Made by a program: the position numbers and the translations under genes. Positions 45,489-54,375 of a stretch of 64,000 nt of DNA are shown here, in pieces (position 1 is the stretch's first letter; the number at the start of each line of letters is the position of its first letter). The notes under the pieces were generated by a model. It was not told the DNA's origin. It saw only the letters and a list, made by a program, of their open reading frames with translations, and did no database searches. This DNA is from an uncultured SAR86 cluster bacterium (GTDB lineage Bacteria > Pseudomonadota > Gammaproteobacteria > Magnimaribacterales > D2472): NCBI GenBank assembly GCA_905478015.1, contig CAJQGY010000010.1, positions 1 to 64,000 on the forward strand, written 5' to 3'.

Positions 45489-45890
45489 ATGATCAAAATA
45501 TTCATTATAATTTTATTCACACTACCCTCATGGGCAGATGTTGAAGAAGAAATTAAAATTAGCTCTGATAATGTAAACATCACAGAACTAACTAATAAAG
45601 TTATTTTTTCTAAGAATCTTGTAATTGATTCTGGTTTATTGGTAATTTCTGCAGAAGAAGCAATATATGATAATTCTTCAAAAGTTATTGAAATAAGTGG
45701 GAGGCCATCTTCATTAAAATCTCTTAGCGAAACAAATAAATTTGAAGGAAGTGCATCTAGAATTATTTTTTATAGTAATGATATGGTTCATCTTCTAGGA
45801 AGTGCAAAAATGAAGTATGAAAATATGACAATTTCCTCAAATAAAATAATCTTTAGCCCTAGGTCTGGTTTGATAAGTTCTAATCAATAA
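45489..45890 (+). CDS. lptA: LptA-like LPS transport protein (OstA domain)
   Basis: Forms the periplasmic bridge for LPS export. The 133-residue protein has a short signal peptide (cleavage near Ala16, SWA before DVEEE) and a single OstA/LptA domain with repeated beta strands (ISSDNVNITELTNKVIFSKNL; GSAKMKYENMTISSNKIIF). E. coli LptA has 185 residues. It lies directly upstream of lptB, overlapping it by one base. LptC shares the fold, but position and the signal peptide instead of a membrane anchor favour LptA. Confidence 0.85.
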   Translation: MIKIFIIILFTLPSWADVEEEIKISSDNVNITELTNKVIFSKNLVIDSGLLVISAEEAIYDNSSKVIEISGRPSSLKSLSETNKFEGSASRIIFYSNDMVHLLGSAKMKYENMTISSNKIIFSPRSGLISSNQ

Positions 45891-46603
45891 TGTTAAAAGT
45901 ATCTAATATTAAAAAAAATATAAATGGTAAAAGTATTATCAATAATATTAGCTTTGATATTAATTTAGGGCACATATATGGACTGCTTGGTCCAAATGGG
46001 GCCGGTAAAACAACGACTTTTTACTCAATAGCTGGACTAATTAGATGTGATGAGGGTGAAATTTATTTGGGTAGCTCTAATATAACGAAAATGCCAATGC
46101 ATAAGAGATCAAAACTTGGAATAAAGTATCTCCCTCAAGAGCCATCTATTTTTCAAAACTTGACCGTGTTTGAGAATCTTAAAGGTCTTGCTGAGCTTAC
46201 ATATAATTCTAAAAAAGATATTAATCAGTTTATTGAAAAATCAATTGAAGATTTTAAACTTTCAAAAATTCTTTACTCAAAAGGGAGGGAACTTTCTGGA
46301 GGTCAAAGAAGGAAAGTTGAAATTGCAAGAACTCTTGCTGCAGAGCCAAAAATTATATTGTTAGATGAGCCTTTTGCTGGAATCGACCCAATAGCAATTG
46401 AGGAAATTCAAGAAATACTAAAAATCGTTGCTAAAAACAATATAGGGATATTAATTACAGATCATAATGTAAGAGAGGCATTGGATATTTGCTATAAATC
46501 TATTGTTATTAGTCAGGGCAAAGTAATAGCTTCGGGCTCAAAAAATGATTTAATATCAAATGAGTTGGTGAAGAAAGTTTATATCGGAAAAATGTATAGC
46601 TAA
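45890..46603 (+). CDS. lptB: LPS export ABC transporter ATPase LptB
   Basis: Powers LPS extraction by LptFG. The 237-residue ABC ATPase has Walker A GPNGAGKTTTF, the Q-loop at LPQEPSIFQNLTVFENL, signature LSGGQRRKVEIAR, Walker B IILLDEPFAGIDP and the switch His in ITDHNVRE. These variants, especially the DEPFAGIDP and DHNVRE stretches, are typical of LptB. The membrane partners LptF and LptG are not in the window. Confidence 0.96.
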   Translation: MLKVSNIKKNINGKSIINNISFDINLGHIYGLLGPNGAGKTTTFYSIAGLIRCDEGEIYLGSSNITKMPMHKRSKLGIKYLPQEPSIFQNLTVFENLKGLAELTYNSKKDINQFIEKSIEDFKLSKILYSKGRELSGGQRRKVEIARTLAAEPKIILLDEPFAGIDPIAIEEIQEILKIVAKNNIGILITDHNVREALDICYKSIVISQGKVIASGSKNDLISNELVKKVYIGKMYS

Positions 46604-46612
46604 TTAATTAAA

Positions 46613-47887
46613 ATGGCTATTTCTCTATCAAAAGAACAAAAACAGACTCAAAAAATATCAATAACTCCTCAGCTAAGAAAATCTATTGAATTGTTGCATC
46701 TTTCTAGATATGAGTTAATTCAAAAAATTGAAAAAGAGATACAATTAAATCCATTTCTAGAAAAAAATGAGGATGAATTCTTCAAAGATGGATCTCTGTC
46801 ATTGGATGAGTTTGATTTTGATTTCTCAGCATCAGAAAATCTTAAAGATAGCCTTTTTAAACAAATTGAAGATTTAAATCTTTCAAGAAAAGATAAAGAG
46901 ATTTCAAAAATGCTTGTAGGCTCAATAGATGAGACAGGGAAGCTTGCTGACAGCATTGATGAAATAGAAGAGTTGCTTTTATTTAAGTATAGGTATGAGG
47001 AAATTGAAGAGAATCTTCAAAATGTTATTCATAACCTTACGCCAAATGGAGTTGGTTTTAGGGATTATAAAGAATGTATTTTTCTTCAGCTCAGAAAAGC
47101 TAACCTTAGTCGTGAAGTATTTAAGATTTCAGAGAAAATATTATTCGAAATTGCCTCTGATGATATAGATGAATGTTTTAATAAGCTTTCCTATCAGGGT
47201 TATGAAAATAAAGATATTAAAAAATCTATTGAATCAATAAAGTCATGTGATCTAAGCCCTGGCTTGGCTTATGAGACTACAAATTATATATATCCTGATT
47301 TAAAAATATCTTTTCAAAAAAATAAAATGCTTAGCGCTCAATTTGTAACTGATAATTTTCCATCAGTTAAATTAGATGAAGATTTTATTAATGATACTCA
47401 AAATATATTAAAAAGAACTCCTAATAAAGAACTTTCAAAAAGCATTGAAGATGCAAAGTGGCTTTTATCGTCAGTAAAAAGAAGGAATGACACTGTTTTG
47501 AAAGTTGGAGAGTTAATTTGCAATAAGCAAATTGATTTTCTTGGTGATAACCCATTAAAGGTCTCTCCTTTATCAAATAAAGATATCTCTGATGAGCTGG
47601 GTATTCATCCATCAACTGTATCAAGAATTATTAAATCTAAATATATAGACACCCCAAAAGGCATTATGCCACTTAAATCTTTTTTAATTTCATCTGTCTC
47701 TAAAACAAGAATGGTGACTCCATTACAGTTGATGGATCAAATTAAAAAAATTATCAGTGATGAAAAAAAACCTCTAAGCGATCAAAAAATAGTTCATAAG
47801 CTTAATATTAGAGGGTTTGGATTAGCTAGAAGAACTATTACAAAATATAGAAAAAAACTTAATATACCTTCTTCAAGAAATAGATAA
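46613..47887 (+). CDS. rpoN: RNA polymerase sigma-54 factor
   Basis: Directs RNA polymerase to -24/-12 promoters and needs an activator ATPase. In the 424-residue protein, the Gln/Leu-rich region I is at 5-50 (KQTQKISITPQLRKSIELLHL), an acidic stretch follows (about 55-75), the core-binding domain is central, the helix-turn-helix is near 325-350 (ISDELGIHPSTVSRIIKSKYI), and the RpoN box ARRTITKYR is near the C-terminus. Somewhat shorter than E. coli RpoN (477). Retention of sigma-54 in such a compact genome is notable. The usual downstream hpf-ptsN-rapZ genes are replaced by mgtE. Confidence 0.96.
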   Translation: MAISLSKEQKQTQKISITPQLRKSIELLHLSRYELIQKIEKEIQLNPFLEKNEDEFFKDGSLSLDEFDFDFSASENLKDSLFKQIEDLNLSRKDKEISKMLVGSIDETGKLADSIDEIEELLLFKYRYEEIEENLQNVIHNLTPNGVGFRDYKECIFLQLRKANLSREVFKISEKILFEIASDDIDECFNKLSYQGYENKDIKKSIESIKSCDLSPGLAYETTNYIYPDLKISFQKNKMLSAQFVTDNFPSVKLDEDFINDTQNILKRTPNKELSKSIEDAKWLLSSVKRRNDTVLKVGELICNKQIDFLGDNPLKVSPLSNKDISDELGIHPSTVSRIIKSKYIDTPKGIMPLKSFLISSVSKTRMVTPLQLMDQIKKIISDEKKPLSDQKIVHKLNIRGFGLARRTITKYRKKLNIPSSRNR

Positions 47888-47916
47888 ATTAATTTTTATT
47901 AGGTTAGAATTGGTTT

Positions 47917-49257
47917 ATGAGCTTAATTGATCAAGATAACCTCCAGGCTATATTAGATGCTAATAGCAAAGAACTATCTCTCAATCAAATAAAGAATATT
48001 CTAAAATCGATGCATTCATCTGAAATCGCACATGCACTCGAATCCTCTCCCCCGGAACAAAGAAAACTTATATTTTCTCTTTTAGAAACTAGTATTGAAG
48101 GAGATGTGCTGACCGAGTTGGGCGAAGAAATTCAACAAGATTTAGTATCAAAAATATCTAATGAGGAGCTTTCAGAGGCTGTAAAGGAGCTTGAATTAGA
48201 TGAGGTGGTAGATATCCTCCAGAATTTACCAGAAGAACGAATGAAAAAAATACTTTCAAAAATGTCACTGAGGGACAGAACTAGGATTGAAGGGGGTCTC
48301 ATTTATCCAGATGACACTGCAGGCGGCTTATTGAATACAGATGTTCTTAGTGTTAGACCAAACCATACTGTTGAGGTTGTAACAAGATATTTAAGAGAGC
48401 AAAAAGACCTCCCAGAAAATACAGATAAAATTTTTGTTGTGTCTAAAAAAGATAAATATCTAGGTGAAGTACCCATTAGTAAAATTATAACTTCTGAAAT
48501 ATCTGAGAAGATTGATAATCTTATTACGCCAAATATTGATCCAATATTGGTCACAGAAAATGATAAAGATGTTGCAACAAACTTTGAAAGAAATAACCTT
48601 ATATCTTCTGCAGTTATCAATTCTAATGGTGAGCTTTTAGGAAGAATAACTATTGATGATGTTGTTGATGTTATTTTAGAAGATGCAGATCAAAATTTTC
48701 TTGGGATGGCTGGAGTTGCTGAAGATACTTTTGCACCACCTGGAAGGGCAGCAAAAAGTAGAGTTTTTTGGCTTAGCATGAATCTTTTTACTGCTTTTAT
48801 TGCATCGTTATCAATAAATATATTTCAAGAGACGCTAGATAAAATTGTTTACTTAGCTGTCCTTATGCCAATAGTTGCCAGTATGGGTGGGGTTGCTGCA
48901 ACTCAAACCTTAACAATAGTTCTAAGAGGTTTAACTCTAGGCCAAATAAATAGATCAAATATAAGATGGTTATTTAAAAGGGAGCTAGCTGTTTCTATTG
49001 TGAATGGGATTGTTTTATCTTTATTAGTTGGATTCATAACATATTTTTGGTTTCAAAATATAATGTTATCCATACTGATATCATGCGCTTTAATTATTAA
49101 CTTAATTAGCTCAGTATTTGCAGGAGTGTTTGTTCCTTTGATATTGAGAAAATTGAATCAAGATCCAGCTATTTCAGGCTCTGTTGTAGTTACTACAGTT
49201 ACCGATGTTGTTGGATTTTTATCCTTTCTTGGGCTTGCAACATTATTTTTAATTTAA
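47917..49257 (+). CDS. mgtE: Magnesium transporter MgtE
   Basis: A Mg2+ channel gated by cytoplasmic Mg2+. In the 446-residue protein the N-terminal superhelical domain is at about 10-125, two CBS domains at about 130-250 (YPDDTAGGLLNTDVLSVRPNHTV; RITIDDVVDVI), a connecting helix, and five membrane helices from about 285. The pore region LMPIVASMGGVAATQTLTI is conserved. It follows rpoN by 29 bases and its stop overlaps the end of the convergent YhdP-like gene by nine bases. Confidence 0.95.
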   Translation: MSLIDQDNLQAILDANSKELSLNQIKNILKSMHSSEIAHALESSPPEQRKLIFSLLETSIEGDVLTELGEEIQQDLVSKISNEELSEAVKELELDEVVDILQNLPEERMKKILSKMSLRDRTRIEGGLIYPDDTAGGLLNTDVLSVRPNHTVEVVTRYLREQKDLPENTDKIFVVSKKDKYLGEVPISKIITSEISEKIDNLITPNIDPILVTENDKDVATNFERNNLISSAVINSNGELLGRITIDDVVDVILEDADQNFLGMAGVAEDTFAPPGRAAKSRVFWLSMNLFTAFIASLSINIFQETLDKIVYLAVLMPIVASMGGVAATQTLTIVLRGLTLGQINRSNIRWLFKRELAVSIVNGIVLSLLVGFITYFWFQNIMLSILISCALIINLISSVFAGVFVPLILRKLNQDPAISGSVVVTTVTDVVGFLSFLGLATLFLI

Positions 49258-51648
49258 TCTAATCAATTCTGGATTTTCAATTGTTCCATTAACTTTAAAT
49301 GATATGGATGAGGCGGCATCAATATTTTCTTCAAAAAGATCCTGAAATACCAGAGTGCCAGCAACCGCTGGAATGCCCCCAAATATTGCTGCATACCATG
49401 GAAGATTTTCAGAAATTTTTATTCGCAAAGACATATCTAAATTTAACATTTCTAAAGATCCACTTTCGTTCTTTAAGATTTCTCCAACCCATAACATCTT
49501 AGCCTCATCAGTTTCTATAGATATTGGATTAGATATTAAGCCCCTCTTCTTGCCAAATAATATATCCCCAGAAGCTCTTGTAAGATTTAATAACCCAGAG
49601 CTTTGCCGCCTATTGTCAGAATCTAAATTTTTTACAATGGCATCAAGATTTAGAATTTTTAGAGTACTAAGAAATGCAGAATTTGGTAGATCGTTATTTA
49701 TAGAAAAATTCTTAGTGAGAAAATTAACCTTTCCTTCAAGATTGCTCAGGTCACTAATGCTATTCCATTGAATGCTCATCCCTGTTTTAAGATAATCAAA
49801 ATTATAATTTACAATATTATCAAACATGTTAGATCGACCATCTACTTCAAAAAGGCCTCTAATTTTATATTGGTCATTTGGATATGAGTAGCTAAAAAAG
49901 GATCTTTCCCCAGTTTCAAGTGGTGATATATTTAAAAACTGGCTTGTGATCTCTAGATTATCAATAGTAATTAAACTACTATTTCTAAGAAGGTAGAAGT
50001 TCACCTTTTCAAAAAACTCCCCTTTTAAATTAATATTATTTCCGATAATCCTCATATTTATTATTGAAGAGTCATTAACGTAAGATGATGTTTCAACATC
50101 TTTTGACATAAAGTCTAAGGTTTTGAAATTGGTATTATTAAGATTTACTTTTGCAAAGCCAGTCTTGTCTATAACTATTTCTCCATTTAAGTCAGGGCCA
50201 AGGAATGAGCCATGCATCTGCTTATCAAAGGAAATATTTATTTCTTGATCTTTAAAAGAGTTATTAAGCATTTTAAATTTATTGGCTTTTAAATAAATGC
50301 TCTTAATAAAAGACTCACTGCTTTCATTAGAATTAAAGGAGATTGAAGAAAAATCAAACTCTTGCAGATTTAAAAAAATATGAAATCCTTTTTTATTTTT
50401 TATATTTATTTTTTCTTTCATACCAAAAGCAAAATATCCACTCTTGTTATCACTATCAATAAAGACTCTGAACAAATTATTTGATATTTTGTAGGCTGGT
50501 TCTGTAAGATCTGGGATATTAATTGATGTCAGCAATGGCTCACCAGTTGATTTTGAAATTTCATCAATGCTTGAAAAAACGTTTGTATTCTTTAGGTCAG
50601 TATTTAAAGAAAGAGATACTTTTTGATCAGGAGCAATCTTTAACTTAGTCTTAAAAGATTCTTTTCCTGAAAGACTAAAATAACTATTTTCTTCAAGAAT
50701 TTCATTCATGTTGAAAGTAAAATTTGAAAATAGCTCAAGTCCTATATCCTTCTGGAATAATACATTCCCATTGATATCTTGAATTACCTCCTGAAGAGGA
50801 AGAGATGCAGAGAAATTACCATACAAATTGTTTTTATAGTCTGCATAAAGTAATGATCCAATATTGCTAACTGAGTAGCCAGAATTAAACGTAAGATTAG
50901 ATTTGTATAACTTTACCTTATATATTGATTTGTTTTTTGAAGAGTCCTTAGCATTCACATAACCCCTACTCTCAATAAATGCTTTGATATCTGCGACCTT
51001 GAACGATGAAGCCTTTATTATCCCAAGCTCATCCAGATTATTTTCATAAAAATCATGCTTTCCAGAATAAAAAATATCACCACTATCATCAATTAATAAA
51101 TCAAGATTTTTAAAAGGTATGTTATTAATTTTGCCATTTATAAGCCTAATAGAGCTTTGATTAGCATATGACCTAAAATAATAATTTGAAGCCAATAAAT
51201 TAAATGCATTTGTTTTTATTGACAAATTATTTCCATTAAAAATATTTGTTTTTTTGGTTTGATTTTTTATTTCTTCAGAGCTGACATTCTTTTTTTGGGT
51301 TTTATACCCCTCTATATAAATTTTATTAAAAACTAATTGATCTTCTAAAAAAAAATCTAACAGCTTAAAAGACAACTCAAAATCTTCGATTTCTATAGTC
51401 TCTTTATGGTTACTTATCTCAATCCCAGATGCTTTTATGCGTGGATTAGAAAATATATTTTTAAACTGAATATCTTGAAAGCTTAACTCATATGAGTGAA
51501 TGAATATTTTATCAATTAAAGCTACGCCATATTTGGGGTAGCTGGTGATTAAAATAAGAATAGTAATAAATAAGATTAGAAATAAGGAAAGTGCTGAAGC
51601 TAGTACCAATAATGTTTTTTTAAAGAAAGCTTTCAATAGAATAGCCAT
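49249..51648 (-). CDS. YhdP-like AsmA-family protein
   Basis: A large envelope protein, probably involved in phospholipid transport between membranes. The 799-residue protein has an N-terminal membrane helix (about 10-34) and then a long beta-rich periplasmic region. The C-terminal region, with LLNLTRASGDILFGKKRG and LPWYAAIFGGIPAVAGTLVF, is characteristic of the YhdP/TIGR02099 family. E. coli YhdP is about 1266 residues, so this is a shortened version. It follows mreD directly; in E. coli maf and rng lie between them and yhdP. Overlaps mgtE at the 3' end. Confidence 0.8.
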   Translation of the reverse strand: MAILLKAFFKKTLLVLASALSLFLILFITILILITSYPKYGVALIDKIFIHSYELSFQDIQFKNIFSNPRIKASGIEISNHKETIEIEDFELSFKLLDFFLEDQLVFNKIYIEGYKTQKKNVSSEEIKNQTKKTNIFNGNNLSIKTNAFNLLASNYYFRSYANQSSIRLINGKINNIPFKNLDLLIDDSGDIFYSGKHDFYENNLDELGIIKASSFKVADIKAFIESRGYVNAKDSSKNKSIYKVKLYKSNLTFNSGYSVSNIGSLLYADYKNNLYGNFSASLPLQEVIQDINGNVLFQKDIGLELFSNFTFNMNEILEENSYFSLSGKESFKTKLKIAPDQKVSLSLNTDLKNTNVFSSIDEISKSTGEPLLTSINIPDLTEPAYKISNNLFRVFIDSDNKSGYFAFGMKEKINIKNKKGFHIFLNLQEFDFSSISFNSNESSESFIKSIYLKANKFKMLNNSFKDQEINISFDKQMHGSFLGPDLNGEIVIDKTGFAKVNLNNTNFKTLDFMSKDVETSSYVNDSSIINMRIIGNNINLKGEFFEKVNFYLLRNSSLITIDNLEITSQFLNISPLETGERSFFSYSYPNDQYKIRGLFEVDGRSNMFDNIVNYNFDYLKTGMSIQWNSISDLSNLEGKVNFLTKNFSINNDLPNSAFLSTLKILNLDAIVKNLDSDNRRQSSGLLNLTRASGDILFGKKRGLISNPISIETDEAKMLWVGEILKNESGSLEMLNLDMSLRIKISENLPWYAAIFGGIPAVAGTLVFQDLFEENIDAASSISFKVNGTIENPELIRLN

Positions 51649-52131
51649 CTATAAACCTGTTCTTTTAAACAAGATTGGTTTATAGACTCTTGCTATAGAA
51701 ATTAAAAAGCTAAATACAGTGTTTCCAATTAGAGATATAAACAATGTTACGTATGAAAAATTATTTATATTTATAAAAAGATGAGTTAGAGCAACATATA
51801 CTGAGGCTATTATTCCAAAAAAAATAGATATCTGAAGATAGGAGAATAGCCTAAAAACATATTTATAACTGTTGATAATATATGTTGACATGCAATATAT
51901 AAGTCCATTAAGGCCAATAAATGAACCTGATATTAAGTCCATGAATAAGCCTATAAAAAATGCAGATATGGCTGTAAATCCATTTTTATTTTTATATGCA
52001 AAATAGGAATAAGTCAAAAATGATAAAGGTACAATGATATTTATACTCTGAAGTATGGGGTTGATAAAAATTTCAATGTTGTAAGCCAAAACAATTAAAA
52101 AAATTGTTTTTAGCATGCTCTCATCTCTCAT
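51649..52131 (-). CDS. mreD: Rod-shape protein MreD
   Basis: An inner-membrane component of the elongasome. The 160-residue protein has about five hydrophobic helices and few conserved residues. Assigned from size, topology, the segment FIGLFMDLISGSFIGLNGLIYCMSTYI typical of MreD, and its position after mreC (four-base overlap). With MreB and MreC it organises lateral wall growth. Confidence 0.88.
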   Translation of the reverse strand: MRDESMLKTIFLIVLAYNIEIFINPILQSINIIVPLSFLTYSYFAYKNKNGFTAISAFFIGLFMDLISGSFIGLNGLIYCMSTYIINSYKYVFRLFSYLQISIFFGIIASVYVALTHLFININNFSYVTLFISLIGNTVFSFLISIARVYKPILFKRTGL

Positions 52132-52961
52132 ATGCTAACCACCACCCCAAAAATATTTTCTGAAATCGGGTCAACTTTAAGCCTTATAACCACCTCTTTT
52201 TCTGAGTCTGAAATATCTTTAATATCTAACACGCTTCCTATTAAAATACCTTTGGGGAAAACACCACCCAAGCCTGAAGAATAGAACTTTTGGCCAATCT
52301 TAAATGAATCTTCCCAAATCAATTGGCTGTATGTACAAGAAATAAAGCTTGGTTTTCCGCTACCTTTTGCATTGCAATAAAAGTTATCTGAAAAAATAGG
52401 AATAGAATGCTTAGAATCTGAAAGTAACATTACCTCATATATACCGCTCATATCATTTATAGTCTGTCCGATAATGCCCTCAGAATTTATAATAGGGCGT
52501 TGAAGTGGATCATTAATCAAGGATGATAAAGGTTTGATAAATAATCTATGGTTGCCGCAGCAAAAATAATTATTTGTATCAAATTTTAAAAGTTTTGAAA
52601 TAACTATTTGATTAAGATTATTCTTTGAATCAATTAAAGTATTTAATTTTGATTCATCAAGAAAAAAATTATTATTATTAGATAAAATAAAATTTGAAAT
52701 ATATTCTTTTTCAACCTTTAGTCTTAAATCTTTATTTTGCTTAGCAAGGTCTTTTTTGGAATGCAAAAGTTGAGGAAATGTAACTAACGGTTCTAAAACA
52801 TAATCATTAAAAAAGTAATTTATTGATAAAACAGAAGTTTTATATGCATTTTTTGGCTTTGAAAAAGTTTCATTAGTAAAATCTAGATAGAGCAGTAAAG
52901 ATGCTAATAGAACGAAGAATATATACGAAAAAACTGACGTATTGGGCGCATAGTTCGCCAT
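52128..52961 (-). CDS. mreC: Rod-shape protein MreC
   Basis: A bitopic scaffold of the elongasome. The 277-residue protein has one N-terminal membrane helix (about 11-26), then a coiled coil (about 65-90) and a beta-rich periplasmic domain (RPIINSEGIIGQTINDMSGIYEVMLLSDSKHSIPIF; SGLGGVFPKGILIGSVLDI), all typical of MreC. Four bases separate it from mreB upstream. Confidence 0.93.
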   Translation of the reverse strand: MANYAPNTSVFSYIFFVLLASLLLYLDFTNETFSKPKNAYKTSVLSINYFFNDYVLEPLVTFPQLLHSKKDLAKQNKDLRLKVEKEYISNFILSNNNNFFLDESKLNTLIDSKNNLNQIVISKLLKFDTNNYFCCGNHRLFIKPLSSLINDPLQRPIINSEGIIGQTINDMSGIYEVMLLSDSKHSIPIFSDNFYCNAKGSGKPSFISCTYSQLIWEDSFKIGQKFYSSGLGGVFPKGILIGSVLDIKDISDSEKEVVIRLKVDPISENIFGVVVSI

Positions 52962-52965
52962 AAAC

Positions 52966-54015
52966 TTACTCTGAAGACAGAAGGTCTATATTATATTTAT
53001 CCATTATTTCAAGGGCTTGGCCGCCGCCACGTGCCACGCACGTTAAAGGATCTTCTGCAACAATTACGGGTATACCTGTAGAGTTAGCAATAAGCTTATC
53101 TAAGTCTCTCATTAGCGCTCCTCCCCCAGTGAGAACAATACCTCTCTCAGCAATATCAGCTGCAAGCTCAGGAGGTGAAAGTTCTAGAGCATTTCTAATT
53201 GCCCTTACTATTCCATACAAAGGATCTTTCATGGCATCGAAAGCTTGTTCACTATTTACCGTAAAGGTTTCTGGTATTCCTTCGGCTAGATTTCTACCAG
53301 TTATAGACATTTCTTTCTTTTCAGATTCAGGAGTAGCGCAGCCAATAGTATGTTTTATTTTTTCTGATGTAGACTCACCAATCACACAACCATAATTTCT
53401 TCTTATCCATGAAGTAATGGACTCATCCATTTTATCCCCACCAATTTTTACAGATTCAGCATAAACAACCCCATTAAGCGAAAGAATAGCAATCTCGGAG
53501 GTTCCTCCTCCTATATCGACAACCATATTTCCACTTGCCTCCTCTACTGGCAAGCCTGCTCCTATTGCAGCTGCCATTGGCTCTTCAATAAGCTTCACAT
53601 CTCTTGCTCCTGCTCCTAAAACAGATTCTCGGATAGCTCTTCTTTCAACTTGGGTTGATCTACAGGGAACACAAACAAGAACCCTTGGACTTGGTTTAAT
53701 AAAGCGTTGTTCGTGAACTTTTGCTATAAAGTGTTGAAGCATTTTTTCTGTAACTTGAAAGTCAGCAATAACTCCTTCTGATAAGGGTCTTATAGCTTTT
53801 ATATTTCCCGGTGTTCTTCCAAGCATTTTCTTGGCTTCAGTACCTACAGCTACAACTGTTTTTTGGCCACGTGATTCTCTAATTGCAACTACGGATGGCT
53901 CATCAAGAACAATTCCTACATCCTTTGTGTAAATCAATGTATTAGCCGTGCCTAAATCGATAGAAAGGTCATTAGAGAAGTAACCTCTGATAGTTTTAAA
54001 TATATTGAAATCCAC
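52966..54015 (-). CDS. mreB: Actin-like rod-shape protein MreB
   Basis: Forms membrane-bound filaments guiding lateral wall synthesis; its presence predicts rod shape. The 349-residue protein starts at a GTG (54013-54015) with AAGGA five bases upstream. Actin-fold motifs are [55 protein letters not shown] and [15 protein letters not shown]. Divergent from gatC, a pairing also seen in Pseudomonas. Confidence 0.97.
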   Translation of the reverse strand: MDFNIFKTIRGYFSNDLSIDLGTANTLIYTKDVGIVLDEPSVVAIRESRGQKTVVAVGTEAKKMLGRTPGNIKAIRPLSEGVIADFQVTEKMLQHFIAKVHEQRFIKPSPRVLVCVPCRSTQVERRAIRESVLGAGARDVKLIEEPMAAAIGAGLPVEEASGNMVVDIGGGTSEIAILSLNGVVYAESVKIGGDKMDESITSWIRRNYGCVIGESTSEKIKHTIGCATPESEKKEMSITGRNLAEGIPETFTVNSEQAFDAMKDPLYGIVRAIRNALELSPPELAADIAERGIVLTGGGALMRDLDKLIANSTGIPVIVAEDPLTCVARGGGQALEIMDKYNIDLLSSE

Positions 54016-54051
54016 GCTTTTCCTTAAAAAATAATGTTAATAATACTCTAG

Positions 54052-54084
54052 TTGAGTTAATATTCGGCATCTAAATAATATAAT
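54052..54084 (+). promoter_or_regulatory. gatCAB promoter candidate
   Basis: TTGAGT (54052-54057), 18 bases, TAATAT (54076-54081); a perfect TATAAT overlaps at 54079-54084. Either -10 predicts a leader of six bases or fewer before the gatC ATG, which lacks a Shine-Dalgarno. Confidence 0.5.
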
Positions 54085-54093
54085 ATCCTATAT

Positions 54094-54375
54094 ATGGACA
54101 AGAAAACAGTTGCAAATATAGCTCACTTATCAAGACTTAAGCTAAATAATGAAAATGAAGATAGGATTACATCAGATCTTGAGAATATCATTAAATTTGT
54201 AGATCAATTAAATGATGTCAATGTTGAAGATATAGCTCCTCTTACGAGCCCTCTAGAGAAAACTGCTAAAACAAGATCAGATGAAGTGACTGCTAGAAAT
54301 AGAAAAGATGTTTTTTTAGATAGAGCTCCAAAGTCCAATGAGGACTATTTTTTAGTTCCGCGAGTTGTTGAATGA
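54094..54375 (+). CDS. gatC: Glu/Asp-tRNA amidotransferase subunit C
   Basis: Small scaffold subunit of GatCAB, which amidates misacylated Asp-tRNA-Asn and/or Glu-tRNA-Gln. The 93-residue protein opens with the family motif VANIAHLSRLKLNNE, then FVDQLNDVNVEDIAPLTSPLEKTAKTRSDEV, and ends with the conserved FLVPRVVE. It overlaps gatA by four bases, and the three genes form a tight operon. Confidence 0.96.
   Translation: MDKKTVANIAHLSRLKLNNENEDRITSDLENIIKFVDQLNDVNVEDIAPLTSPLEKTAKTRSDEVTARNRKDVFLDRAPKSNEDYFLVPRVVE

Noticed and set aside
49355-49771. A 138-codon open frame antisense to the YhdP-like gene
   Set aside because: No family features; the opposite strand carries the diagnostic YhdP C-terminus.
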